Source: Theobroma cacao
Taxonomy: Eukaryota > Streptophyta > Magnoliopsida > Malvales > Malvaceae
Assembly: GCF_000208745.1 (NCBI RefSeq)
Contig: NC_030851.1
Span: 34,250,306 to 34,314,305, forward strand
Length of the DNA stretch: 64,000 bases
Direction of reading: 5' to 3'
Under the pieces are notes generated by a model that was not told the origin of the DNA, made no database searches, and worked only from the letters and a program-made list of their open reading frames with translations. Below, in pieces: positions 1 to 11,042 of this stretch. The translations under genes and the position numbers were made by a program. Numbering within the stretch: the first letter of the stretch is position 1; each line of letters opens with the position of its first letter.

Positions 1-801
1 TTCTGAATACTTGGGCAGCCATTGCTCGTGGGGATCAGAAGAATGTAGTGTCACCAGAATTTCTATCAGCTGTGCTCTTCCCCCCACGGATCATGTCATC
101 ACTACCTGAACCAGAGGTTGACACAAATAAAAAAGCATAGCGACAAAAAGGTTTGTGTTTAGTGCCTCTAAAATAGAGGAAATTAGAGAAAAATATGCTG
201 ACAGCAGAAGCTTAGGACACCAAAAACGCCCTTAACGTATTGAGGCCCTGTCAGCTTTCATATGGAGCTGTTTCATTGCCACCATTAAGGAAAAATCAAA
301 CCCCGACAACTTCTACATGATTATTCATACAGTAAACTTACGCACAAGATTTGAGCCGGCGCTGCCTCAACAATCTTTGGAAATATTTACCGACTCGCAA
401 TAACTGTTCCATCTATGGACACGGAAAGAGATTGTTATAGTAATCTTGTTAGCCAGATGAGAGACTCTATAAGAAAAATCGACAAAGAATACGTGAGGAA
501 ACTTCAAGTTGGAGAGGATTTATTTGACTCCATCAACGAAGTAAATGAAAGTTCAAATAAGGAAGAGACGGTTCCCTTTGTCTTCACTAGTTTATGCAGG
601 TTTCCTGCATACGAAGCTGATTTTGGTTGGGGGAAACCTATATGGGTCAGTTCTGCTAGCTTGACTACCAAGAATCTAGTTGTTTTTATGGACACTGCAT
701 CTGGTGATGGCATAGAGGCTTGGATTAATCTAAAGGAGGAAGACATAGCTGTATTTGGAAGCGACAAGGAACTTTTGCTTGCAACACTTAAAAGCTGCTA
801 A
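1..801 (+). pseudogene. BAHD acyltransferase, 3' fragment (vinorine-synthase-like), broken
   Basis: BAHD enzymes move an acyl group from acyl-CoA to an alcohol or amine in the cytosol. The window opens about 11 codons after the point where the intact copy at 44034 has its catalytic HKVGD, so that motif lies off the left edge. The first codons match the intact copy (WAAIARG, then PEF and LFPPR). The frame hits a stop near 138 and is then interrupted by frameshifts up to about 414. From 415 to 801 a clean frame of 128 codons carries the C-terminal half, including the structural motif DFGWGKP and the FMDT...GIEAW block. It is clearly more diverged from the intact gene than the copy at 9339 is. 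Known: both HxxxD and DFGWG are BAHD hallmarks. Inferred: a dead paralogue in a local gene cluster. Confidence 0.9.
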
Positions 802-1157
802 ATAAGATAACTGCCCTCAATAATTTTTCTTCTCTTTTCCCGCCTTCTCCCATTAATTCTACTTTCTTTTTTCCTGATGGGTACAGGGTTCTTTTTGTTA
901 TTAATGGTTGGATATCCCCTTTCGTTATTTTTCTAATTGCCCTATAAGTATGAATTTCAATTTTACATTTTAAATTAAATTTTAATCTAGAAATTTACCA
1001 CTTTTTTATTGAAAGTAATTTCCCTAAGTTTTATCTTTAAAGGAAAATTACATTTACTACGTACATTATAGGAAAAACAAGCTTTATCAGTATTATCTTA
1101 TCTTCAATGCTTAAGCAAAGGTATCCTTGATCAGAGCTGTTTTTTGTTTCTTTTATT
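802..1157. other. 3' flank of BAHD fragment, no gene seen
   Basis: AT-rich, pyrimidine-rich non-coding DNA. It shows no obvious similarity to the 3' flank shared by the other two BAHD copies (21253 onward and 45333 onward). No feature could be supported. Confidence 0.6.
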
Positions 1158-1440
1158 ATGAAGATCTTATCATGGATTGCCCGGGGACTCTATACATCAT
1201 CCAAATGCAGCATTCTGAGGAAGCTTATTTTGAAACACAAGGCGGAAATGCTATTAATTCAAGCAAAGAAGCTTGAAAGGCTATGCAAGATTCAGATGAG
1301 TAACTTGAGTGTAACAAATGATTAGGAATGGTTTTTGGGCCCGTTAAATGGCTCTTCATGGGGCTTGTTATGTATTTGGAATAATAAAAAATGGTGGAGC
1401 AGCATCTTCAAGTTTGTTATTTCAAACTTTGCAAAATTAT
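1158..1440 (+). pseudogene. LINE (non-LTR retrotransposon) endonuclease N-terminus, remnant
   Basis: Reading from the ATG at 1158 gives MKILSWIARGL, then a basic helix, LLIQAKKLE, one stop codon near 1323, and in the same frame EWFLGP and SSWGLLCIWN. This is the start of the apurinic-type endonuclease of plant L1 elements. Those open with M-K-I/L-x-S-W-N-x-R-G-L, have the catalytic E in an I/L-Q-E-T/S-K motif, and later a GxSGGLLxxW block. Here the catalytic E is replaced by A (IQAKK) and the N after SW by I, so the fragment is inactive. After about 1440 the similarity fades. No reverse transcriptase was found. Confidence 0.75.
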
Positions 1441-1640
1441 ATGCTGTTAAGCGCTTGTGGTCAATTAGAAATCACTCATTATCATTTTTGTGGATTTTGA
1501 TTGGTTGGTGGAATTTATCTTGTCTGGATTGTGGTTCCTTTTATGTTTACTTTATTGTGATCTTTTGGGTTACAGGTGCTGTGGAGTGTTTTTATGAGAT
1601 TTTACAAGGTCATCTTTTGTGTATATGATGTAGCATTAGG

Positions 1641-2629
1641 AATCTCCTGATGTATAGATATAGATTTTTGATTGGGTTTATCTATGAGATTGGGAATTAT
1701 ACCTTTATTTTGGGTGAGAGGCATTCATATCAAATTCAGGGACTTGTTTTATAAGTATTTTGACGGGGTGATATCTCTTCCTCCAATGAAATTCTATTTT
1801 TTTTTTTAAAAATTCACTCATTATCGAGTCTGACTCATTAATTGTTACCACTTGGCTCTTGAATCCAATAAAGTGACCTTGGAAACTTTGGAGAACTTTC
1901 CAATTGATTGATGAGCTGTGTGAGATCATTGGTTGTATCTTCTTTTGGCACACCCTTTGGGATGTTAAGTGCTAACCACTGTGCTGTCACGTTTGCAAAG
2001 CTTGTGGTTGATAAAGATGGAATGCTCATTGCTTGGATATGAATAGACTATTTTCCTAGCTATTCGATTCTATTTTGTACATGATTGTTGTGTCAAATCT
2101 GAAAAATTGGGTGGTTATGGTTTGGATTTCAATCTCTTTTAATCTCATTGGGCATGTGGAGAAGTAAGAAGTGGAACAAGCCTGCAGGTTATGTTTGTCT
2201 TTCTTACTTTTCTTATTTCAAAGTGAACTTGCGAACTGCTTTTGAGCCTGATTGTTTTGTGTTTCCCAAAGTTGAATAGATTTTGAGGTAATAGGTTAGA
2301 TTTTTTGAATCCTGTCTCCTTTCACTGGTTCTGCTGATGGCTGTTTTTTGTAAGCCATTTTGAGGTTAGTAACTTGGCTACTTTCTTTCCAAATGAGTTT
2401 TACCTCTCTTTTCTGAATGTAAGGATTTTCCTTCTTTGTAATGAATCCAACCTAAGTTTTTTTTTTTTGTTTTTTAAAAATAGCTTTTCTACGCTGATCA
2501 TGGTTGTTAGTTAGGATTGTTAAAGATGAGATGCTTCTTTCTTAGATTTGATTAGGTCATTATCTCGACCTATATGATTCTATTTCATGCATGATTGTTG
2601 TTGTAAGCTTCTATGGTTTTTATGCATAG
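1641..2629. repeat. Duplicated block, copy 1 (left part, up to the chromovirus)
   Basis: From about 1815 this DNA matches 25735-26170 and 28165-28600. All share the stretch beginning near the words actcattatcgag and ending at tttttatgcata. Copy 1 carries about 400 bp not present in the other two (roughly 2085-2480). On the minus strand a short peptide around KGVPKED and TNDLTQLINQL is kept between copies 1 and 3, but I do not recognise it. That conservation may only reflect recent duplication. No gene is called. Confidence 0.7.
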
Positions 2630-3207
2630 TGTCATGAGTCAACCTTGTATAGGGTTATGATAGGGTAGAACTGCTTAGGTGATTAAGTCTTTTATACCCT
2701 TAGGAGGGATGTCCCCCTTTTAAATATTTTAATGACACTTGGTGACATCTTTAGAAATGCTTGTTAAGTCCTAAGGGGAAAAGCCCTTAAAGAAATGAAT
2801 GTCCCCATCTCATGCCTTGTAATGGTTCTCAGTGAAATACTTGTAAAACCTCGTAAATTTTTTATAGAGGATGAGCAATTAGCAAATTGTTGGGCTACCT
2901 CACTAGTAAATGTATATTTGTAGCTAACCATCTAGGGCCGCATTTATGGCCCGATGATGGCATGTCTTGGTTCCTTTTTACTTAATTCGATATTAATAAA
3001 ACATTTTCTTTATGTAGCTCTAATGGTTGCATATATGGCATTCGTTATGCCCTATGATTTCGATGTTGCATTGCCTTAAACTAATTTGTGGCTATTATTG
3101 ATATTTGTTCAAATATAAATGAGTCATTGGCTAACTTGTGTGGAAGCATTCATTCAAGCACCACACGGACTATCGCATACTTAAGCGAAGGAACATAGTT
3201 CATAACA
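2630..3207 (+). repeat. 5' LTR of chromovirus
   Basis: Starts TGTCATGAGTC, ends TTCATAACA, and aligns along its whole length with 7747-8324. Shared blocks include the CTCGTAAA... and GCCTCACTAGTAAATGTAT segments. TG...CA ends are canonical for LTRs. Many point differences between the two LTRs indicate an old insertion. Confidence 0.92.
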
Positions 3208-3226
3208 ATTGATATCATAACATGAG
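3208..3226 (+). other. Primer-binding site (initiator-Met tRNA type), degenerate
   Basis: Directly after the 5' LTR comes attgatatcataac, which resembles the plant TGGTATCAGAGC primer site with substitutions. Its position right at the LTR edge supports the LTR end chosen. Confidence 0.65.
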
Positions 3227-3564
3227 CAAGATGTGCTAAGTGAAAGAGTAAACACGATGACCATGCGAAGTGGACTAGAGGGCATCGGAGAATTGATGAG
3301 TTAGAGGCCGCAGTGGCCGTAATAAAAGCTTAGATGGTGTTATGTGAGTGGATAGATGAAATTGAGATAGTCTAGTAAAAACTGTCCAAGATAACAAATA
3401 ACTTAAGTGATGAGACCAAGGATATGTTGAGCAGCACTCTTCAAGGCAAGTTTGGAAAACTGAAAGCTCATGTATATTTCTTAATTATTGTTGCAAGTTC
3501 TACTAGTGCAAACTCAGGAGATAGAGGGAAAGGGCGCTAAAGTTCTAGAGCCCAAGTGATATGA

Positions 3565-4260
3565 AGGGGACAAAGATGCAAAAAAGTTAGAGAACTTCCT
3601 TTTTGATATTAAACAAATACTTCCAAGCTGTGCATACGGAGTTGGAAGAAGACAAGGTGGCAATTACCGCAATGTATCTTGTAGGGGATGCAAAATTATA
3701 GTGGTGTTCTAAATTTGTCGATAGTCAGTGCCACATCTAAACTTAGGTGGACTTTAAGCAAGAATTGAAGAATCAATCTTTCCATGAGAATGTAGAGTAC
3801 ATGGCTCGGTGGAAGTTGGAAGAGTTGACGCAAACCAGATTAGTATGGAAATTTGTGAGAAACATCTCTATCTTAATGCTAAATATTAGGGACATGATCG
3901 AGAAAGATAAGTAGTTCTATTTTCTCAAAGGTCTGAAGCCATGAGCGACAAAAGATACAAGACGTCACTTCAACAATAGTGGTTGCTAAACGTCTTATTG
4001 ATTATAGTGATAACTCAAATAAACATGACTCTCTTTTAAGAATTTGTAGCTTGAGCTCCAACAGTGGGGCAAAATTTCCAAAAGTTAACAAAACCTCGAA
4101 TGAGGAAGGAAAAAAAAGACCTCCTGTTAGGGACACACCCCAGCCAAGAACAACTAAGTCTTGAGACTTCAAACCTCAAGCTTTCTCTACAATGAACCTC
4201 ATTGGGTAGTTGATTGCCCTCATCGAGTAGCTTTTAATGTGATATGTACTATTAATGTGG
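3565..4260 (+). pseudogene. gag of chromovirus
   Basis: The broken frame gives LENFLFDIKQ, then ELEEDKVAITAMYLVGDAK and W, then FKQELKNQSF and EYMARWKLEEL. This is the retrotransposon-gag pattern of a helix, an A-x-x-Y-L-x-G-x-A-x-x-W motif and a helix. Near 4165-4230 the remains of a CCHC knuckle appear as NEPHWVVDCPHR, with the first cysteine read as S and the second as Y. At least four stops interrupt it. Confidence 0.8.
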
Positions 4261-4389
4261 AAACACATTAAGCTCAAACCCCAAATGAGGAAGTTGAGGA
4301 AGAGCCAGCCGATATGGGTTCAATTCGGTTCCTTAGTGCCTTACAAGCGCAATTAAAAAAGATGAAGAAAGAGTGTTAACGAGGTCTCA

Positions 4390-4690
4390 TGCATGTGGAT
4401 GTGTTGTTGGAAAATAAAAAGACCAAAGCCATGCTCGACATGTGAGCCTTTGATACATTCACCACCCTAAGAGAGCCAAAGAGATGTGGTCTCAAGGTTA
4501 AGAAAGACTTCGGGTAGATGAAAATAGTCAACTTGACAGCCTCTGCTGTTATGGGGAACTCTAAAGACGCAAAAATTAAGATTGGTTCTTGGGAGGGAAA
4601 TATGAACATGACTATGACCACTATAGATGATTTTAATATTGTTCTGAGCTTGGATTTTATGACGAAAGCACAGGCCATCCATTACCTATT
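4390..4690 (+). pseudogene. Aspartic protease of chromovirus
   Basis: The translation runs ENKKTKAMLDM, stop, AFDTF, with LREPKRCGLKVKK after it and VVLSLDF-like MT... near the end. Ty3-type proteases have an A-x-V-D-S/T-G-A-T-H/N-N-F core. Here the catalytic D-T-G is replaced by D-M-stop, so the enzyme is dead. Confidence 0.7.
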
Positions 4691-4949
4691 ATGAGTTGCT
4701 TAATGTTTTTAAAAGAACAACCTTGTGAGGTACTAGCTATAGTTTTATTGAAAAGTGAGAAAGGGATTATATCAACTATCTAGTTCAAGAAAAGGATTAC
4801 AAAGGAAGAGCCTTCCTACATGGCTATGCCCATCTACAAAGACGAAGATAGCACAAATCCAATAGCCGATGAAGTGAAGTTGATTTTGGGAGAATTTTAG
4901 GATATGATGCCAAAACAGCTATCTAGGGTTTAACCACTTCGACTGGCTA

Positions 4950-6070
4950 TTGATCATGAGATAAAATTACTCTTGGGCGTCAAGCCACTTGTAAAGAGGC
5001 CATACAACATGGCTTCTTTAGAGCTAACGGAGTTAAGAAAACTATTAGATGAGCTAATAAAAGCAGGATTCATCCCACCTCAAAAGCACCTTTTAGGGCT
5101 CTGGTACGTTTCCAAAAAAACCAAGATGGGAGTTTGTAGTTATGCGTGGACTATAGGGCTCCGGACAAAGTCATAATAAAAAATAAATATTCAATTCCCC
5201 TTATAGTAGATCATATTGATAAGCTAAGTCATACAAAGTACTTCTCTAAATTAGATATGAGATCGGGCTACCATCAAGTAAGAGTTGCCGATGAAGATGA
5301 ATTGAAAACCACATATGTAACATGGTATGGTATGTTTGAATTTCTTTTTATGCCTTTTGGACTAACCAATGGTCTTGCCACTTTTTGCACATTGATGAAT
5401 CAGGTTTTCCATGATTATCTGGACAAGTTCGTGGTAATCTACTTGGACGATATTGTGGTGTATAGTTCAACCTTAAAGGAGCATTAAAGGCACTTGCGGT
5501 AGGTTTTTCAAAGGTTACGAGATAACCAGTTGTATGTGAAAATAGAGAAATGCGCATTTGCATAAACCCGAATTCAATTCCTTGGCCATATAATTGAACA
5601 AAGGCATATCCGAATGGATATGTAGAAGGTGAAGACTAGGCTATCAAAGAGCCATAAGAATACAATTGTACTTCGCTCTTTCTTAGGGTTAGCCAACTAT
5701 TATCGAAGATTTGTGAGAGGTATTAAAAAAAATGATGGTACTTACAAAGCTGCTTAAAAAGGGACAGAAATATGATTAAACACCTTAATGTCAACAAGCT
5801 TTCAAAGATTTGAAGAAAGTAATGATGACGAATCTTGTCCTGTCACTCTCAGATATTAAAAAACCTTTTGAGGTATAGACAAATGCATCAGACTTTGCTC
5901 TTGGAGGGGTGTTATTGCAAGAGGGACATCCAATCGCATTTGAAAGTCAAAAGCTGAACGAAGATGAAATTAGATACACAATATAAGAAAAAGAGTTCTT
6001 AGCTGTGATTCATTTCTTACGATGTGGCGACACTACTTATTAGTGTCTCAGTTCATGGTTAAGACAAATA
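4950..6070 (+). pseudogene. Reverse transcriptase and RNase H of chromovirus
   Basis: Reverse transcriptase motifs are clear: VKRPYN, then ELIKAGFI, KNKYSIPLI, YFSKLDMRSGYHQV, FLFMPFGLTN and the catalytic VIYLDDIVVYS near 5440. The palm then continues through KCAFA and QFLGH. RNase H follows near 5865-6060 with TNASDFALGGVLLQ (the first catalytic D) and KEFLAVIHFL. Several stops and frame changes split the region. Its order before integrase is Ty3-type. Confidence 0.92.
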
Positions 6071-6419
6071 ATACTACAGTTAGTCACTTTCTCATTCAGT
6101 TGAAACTTACAGCTAAACATGTGAGATGATAAGAGTTCTTAGCCAAGTTTGATTTCTAGTTCAAACACAAGTCCGAAAGGCTAATTAAGCAATAAACGCC
6201 CTCAGCAGAAAGGATGAATTCGTAGCTCTCAAAGTTATAGCTCCGATCATAGCCAGCAAAGTAACTACGAATATTCACAACCTTATTGAAAAGAACTTAA
6301 AAAGAGACCCCTAAGCCATTGCCATCATGAAATTAATAGAGAATGGGAAGTCTAAATATTTTTGGTAGAAAATGGACTTTTACTAACAAAAGGACCACGG
6401 ATATTTATTTCGAGAGTTA

Positions 6420-7690
6420 GAGAGTTAAGACAAAAATTGATGTGGGAACGTCATGACACTCCGTGGGCAGGACATCCAGGTTAGTAGCACATGGTGGCAT
6501 TATTGAAACAAGGTTATCATTAGCACCATATGCGGCAAGATATGATGGATTATACCTACACATGCCTTATTTGCCAATAGGACAAAGTGGAAAGACAAAA
6601 ATAAACAAGAATGCTTGAACTGCTACCAATGTCGAGCAGGTAATGGGAAAACATTTCTCTTGACTTCATAGTAAAGCTCCCTAAAGTGGGAGATTCGATA
6701 GCAATTCTAGTGATAATGGATTGTTCTTCAAAGTATGCTACATTTATCCAGTGTGAAAGTTTGGCTCAACAAAAGAAACAACCTATACAGTTTTCAAACA
6801 TGTGGTAAAATACTTGGGCGTACCTAAGAGCATTATCAACGATAAAGATCCACGGTCTACTGATTTCTTTTAGAAAGAGCTTTTCAAGCTATTGGGTCAA
6901 AACTCAACATCTCCTCTAATTATTATCCACAAATAGATGGTCAAACAAAACGCTTCAATAGATTGTTGAAGGAATGTCTACGACACTTCGTACAAGCAAA
7001 TAAGAAGAATTGGTCTAATCTATTAGATGTGGCTTAATTATGTTTCAATTTGCAAAAAAGTTCAACCACAAACAAAAGCCTTTTTAAGGTTGTCACTGGG
7101 CAACAACCTAGACTTCCCCACACATTAGTGGAATCTTATAGCGAGAAGGGCCCTCAAGCATTTAACTTTGCTAAAGAGTGGAAACAGAATACTAAGATCG
7201 TTGAGCATATTTAGAGAAAGCCTTTAGTCACATGAAGAAGTGGGCAAACAAAGGTCAAAGAGAGCAACACTTTAATGTGGAGGACTTTGTGCTAGTGAAA
7301 TTGCGACCCAAACAACTCAGATTCTTAAGAAAAAGAGATAGATGACTAGTGTGGAAGTATAGAGGCTTCGTACAGATTACGGTGAAGGTGGGGAAAACCT
7401 CTTACAAGATTGATCCACCTAAGTGGATGAAGGTGCATCCAGTGTTTCACGTTAGCAACCTGAAGCTGTTCCATGCAAATCTAGCAGATGCAAGCAAGAG
7501 TCAAGCCACAAGAGCTACCATCACCACTAAGCCACCATCACAATACCAAGCAGAGGAAATTCTTGCAGAGAAGATTATCATAATCAATCGACAACCAACA
7601 TAGGAGTATTTGGTGAAATAGAAACGCTTGGGAACAGATGAAATCACTTGAGAGAAAGAAGTTGATCTTCGTGTCTTCAAGTAAAAGATT
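6420..7690 (+). pseudogene. Integrase with C-terminal chromodomain
   Basis: The zinc-binding H2C2 region shows as WERHDTPWAGHPG, a second H, and CLICQ. The catalytic core has LDFIVKLPKVG (first D) and later YYPQIDGQTKRFNRLLKEC. The third catalytic residue, normally E in GQTERVN, is K here. Near 7420-7470 come HPVFHVSNLK and the GPF-like tail. At about 7553-7690 a chromodomain reads AEEILAEKIIIINRQPT, then EYLVK, KRLG and E of the EITWE position. Chromodomains of this kind are thought to steer integration to heterochromatin. Multiple stops are present. Confidence 0.9.
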
Positions 7691-7732
7691 GACGAGCTCC
7701 AAGTGAACCAGTTAATGAGGACATCGACAAAT

Positions 7733-7746
7733 TGAGTAGGGGAGAA
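7733..7746 (+). other. Polypurine tract
   Basis: The purine run gagtaggggagaa lies immediately before the 3' LTR start at 7747. That is the expected position of the plus-strand primer of an LTR retrotransposon. Confidence 0.7.
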
Positions 7747-8324
7747 TGTCATGAGCCAACTTTGTATAAGGCTATGACAGGGCAAAACTACTTAGGAGAT
7801 TAAGTCTTTTGTACCCTTAAGAGAGATATCTCCCTTTTAAACATTGTAATGGCACTTGGTGATATCTTTAGACATGCTTATTAACTCCTTCAAGGAAACA
7901 CCCTTTAGGAAAGAAATGTCCCCATCTCACATCTTGTAACGGTTCTTGGTGAAATACTTGTAAAACCTCGTAAACTCTTTTTATGGAGTGAGTAGGCCAC
8001 GAATTGTTGGGTTGCCTCACTAGTAAATGTATGTTTGTAGCTAATCATCTAGTGCTGCTCTTATGACTCGATGATGGCATGTCTTGGTCCCTTTATATTT
8101 ATTTTGATATTAAGAAACTATTTTCTTTATGTGGCTCCAGTGGTTACGTATATGACATTTGTTATACCCTATGATTTCGATGTTGAGTTGCCTTAAACTA
8201 ATTTGTAACTATTATTTATATTTGTTCAAATATAAACGAGTTATTGGCTGACTTGTATGAAAGCATCCATTCAAGCATTGTACAAACTATCATATACTTA
8301 AATGAAAGAACGTAGGCTGTGACA
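7747..8324 (+). repeat. 3' LTR of chromovirus
   Basis: Matches 2630-3207 end to end and has the same length. It begins TGTCATGAGCC and ends GGCTGTGACA. The host block resumes right after it (acgtagtagctgaagg), as in the empty sites near 26175 and 28598. Confidence 0.92.
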
Positions 8325-9338
8325 TACAACGTAGTAGCTGAAGGAATGTTAAGTGATTTGGAGGTGAATTGTTTTACTTCAGTTTTGCTAATTTTTCTGT
8401 CTATTTTGAAACAAGTCTCTGTTTTTTCAGTAGCTTGTCTAATTATATTATTGATCTTTTATTAATAAAAATTACCTACTGGCTTTGAAAAAATTTAAAT
8501 AGCTCAATAAATCAAAGATGAAAAAAACAAAGACATTATCTTTCCAACCGATACAGGGAATCCTGCCGTTGCTCAGTAAATCAACGACTGAGATGGGTGA
8601 GTCCCTCTGGAGTAGGAATGCGGTTGGCATGAATCTTACTGGCGTGTTTGAATGAGACCCATGCGGGCCATGCCATTATCCAATGTGATTTGATGTCTGT
8701 CTCTTTACCTGCCCTTTGGGTTCTCCTACAGGTACACGACACACGTGAGATTCAAAATTCAAGATTCAAGCAGACTTCGAGTATGGAATTATTGCGTATA
8801 ATAAGGTTTTTTTTAGTTCACATGATAAGATTACAAAAAATTGATAAAACTCATATGTGGGATGGAAATGCTATAGAGATCAGATGGTAGGAGCTATGGA
8901 TTGGAAAAGGCTTTGTTTCTCCGCACAAGTTACGAATCATTGGCCAGACATGTTGAATTTTTCAGCATTTAAATTTCAGTACCACCGATAAACAAATGCA
9001 ATAAAAAGAATATCAACGTCAGATATACATACGACGCAACAAGTCAAGACAAAAACCAATGTTTCTGGTTGTCCATTCCTCTGTTCTCTTTCAATACCTG
9101 TATAAGTTTCGAGACAAAAACAACAAGTCAATTTCAATACAAAACAACAATTCAATTACAATTTCTTGCATTATTACTTTCTTTTTAATTACTTATAACT
9201 ACCATTGATTTTCTACGTTTCTACCAAATTGCTACATAAATTGTAGGACTAATTTACTCGACAGTAGCAACTCTGTATAAGCATGATTGCATGGTCCACT
9301 GGGCAACACAAAACCTCGTTTTTAGCTTGACTTACATC
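8325..9338 (+). repeat. Duplicated block, copy 1 (right part): promoter region of BAHD pseudogene
   Basis: Matches 43007-44033 in order up to the start codon of the BAHD copy at 9339. The TATA box of the intact gene (tatataag) reads tgtataag here at 9274-9281. About 240 bp present upstream of the intact gene (roughly 43625-43850) is replaced here by a shorter, different stretch near 9095-9160. No separate gene is seen. Confidence 0.75.
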
Positions 9339-10629
9339 ATGAAGCTTGAGGTTGAAGTGATATCCAAAGAGATTGTCCTGCCATCCTCTCCAACGCCGGA
9401 CCGGCTTCGTCGCTACCAACTCTCTTTCCTTGATCAACAACTCTCACAATTTATAACCCTTTGGTCCTGTTCTACCCGGAAATATGTGATTCCCAAGCCA
9501 ACAAAATCAAGACTTCTGATCAGCTTAAACAGTCCATTTCCAACAACCTAACCTATTTCCACCCACAAGCCGGACGCATTATATGCAACTTGTATGTTGA
9601 TTGCAACGATGAGGGCATACCTTTATTGGAAGCCAGAGTCAAGTGCCAACTTTTAGATGCCATAAAAAATCCTGTCCCTTATGAACTTAACAAATTACTT
9701 CCATTTGAAGTACATGATCCTGAAGAATTTCTTCTAGGAATTCAATTCAACATCTTTGACTGTGGAGGAATTGGTGTTCGTGTGTGCATTTCTCACAAAG
9801 TCGGAGATGCCCTGTCATTTTTCACGTTTGTGAATATGTGGGCAGCCATTGCTCGCGGGAAGAGCAAAGTGATGGCCCCAGAATTTGGTTCAGCCTCGCT
9901 TTTCCCACGACGGAGCCTTTCAGGGGGTATAGCCCAAGCATTCCCCGACCGAAAGAAACAATCATAACAAAAAGGTTTGTGTTTACTGCCTCTAAAATAG
10001 AGGAAATCAGAGGAAAAATATGCCGATTATTCCAGCTTAGAAACCCAAACACGCCCAACTTGCATTGAGGCCTTATCAGCTTTCATTTGGAGCCGTTTTG
10101 CTGCTGCCACTGACGTAAGATCAAGGCCTGATACGCTTTGCGCAATTTTTCATATGGTAAACTTACGTACAAGAATAGATCCGCCTCTGCCAGAGTATTC
10201 TGTTGGGGAATCTTTATAGCTTTGCAATGCCAGTTCCATCCACGGACAGTACTGGAGAAAGCTGTCATTATCTAGTTACCCAGATAAGAGACTCCATCAA
10301 AAAAATCAACAAAGAATTCGTGAGGGAGCTCCAAGGTGGATATGATCACTTGGACCATATCAAAGAGATGGCTGTTAGGTATACCAAAGGAGAGATGGTT
10401 TCCTTTACTTTCACTAGCTTATGCAGGTTCCTCTGTACGAAGCTGATTTGGTTGGGGCAAACCCGTTTGGGTAGGTTCCGCTGCTCGAAATATTAAAAAC
10501 GTAGTTACTTTCATGGATACCGTATATGAGAATGGAATAGAGGCTTGGATTAGCCTACAGGAGGAGGAGATGTCAAAATTTGATTCTAACGAGGAATTGC
10601 TTGCATATATTGCTCCAAAAAGCTTGTAA
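9339..10629 (+). pseudogene. BAHD acyltransferase, full-length pseudogene (vinorine-synthase-like)
   Basis: Close copy of the intact gene at 44034, aligned from MKLEVEVISK to the C-terminus. Indels relative to the intact copy include a 1-base loss near 9440, a 2-base gain near 9925, a 1-base gain near 10014, a 1-base gain near 10208, and 1-base losses near 10430 and 10448. The last one destroys DFGWG. The catalytic motif HKVGD (near 9797) survives. No frame longer than 168 codons remains, so the gene cannot make the full enzyme. It sits in copy 1 of the duplicated block, and Mutator-like element E1 begins 14 bp after its stop. The extent of decay against an intact sister copy suggests loss after the local duplication. 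Confidence 0.95.
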
Positions 10630-10633
10630 AGGA

Positions 10634-10642
10634 TATTATAAC
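10634..10642. repeat. 9-bp target-site duplication of E1, left
   Basis: The sequence tattataac is repeated exactly at 21244-21252. Nine-base duplications are the signature of Mutator-superfamily insertion. Confidence 0.93.
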
Positions 10643-11042
10643 GAGAAAATTGTGAGAAATGGACCTTCTGATATAGTGATTTCAAAAATAACCATTCATA
10701 TAAAATTATTTGTTTCTAGTCAAAAAGAAGCATGAGTAGACCAAAATGCCTTTAAAAATATCATTTCAAATTAGGGTCCCGATATCTCCCTTTCGCCAGA
10801 GAGAAAATAAAAATAAATAAATAAATACTCAGCTGTTTGAGCTCGCTCATCTTTCTCTCTCAGCTCTCTGAACTGTCTCAACTATGTCAACTCTCCGTTG
10901 AGCACCATCGTCATCAGCTCTCTCAGCTCGCTGAACTGTATGAGCTCTATCAACTATTTGTTGAGCACCATAGTCATCGAGCTGTAGTTTATCTCTCGGC
11001 ATCTGGCCATATTGTCGTAGATTAACAAACCCTATAGTAGAG

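Larger units (their letters stand above)
2630..8324 (+). mobile_element. Ty3-type LTR retrotransposon, chromovirus, decayed
   Basis: Two direct terminal repeats of equal length (578 bp) begin TGTCATGAGYCAAC and end AACA/GACA. Between them, in order, are a degenerate initiator-Met tRNA primer site, gag, aspartic protease, reverse transcriptase, RNase H, integrase and a C-terminal chromodomain. That order (integrase last) defines Ty3/gypsy, and the chromodomain places it among chromoviruses. All domains carry stops and frameshifts. The insertion site is visible as an empty site in the two other copies of the host block near 26170 and 28590. The 5-bp flanks (catag, tacaa) do not match, so the target duplication has decayed or the ends recombined. 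Confidence 0.93.

Noticed and set aside
1705..2029. Minus-strand frames in the duplicated block (KGVPKED, TNDLTQLINQL)
   Set aside because: Shared only among the duplicated copies. Copy 2 has stops, and no family is recognised.
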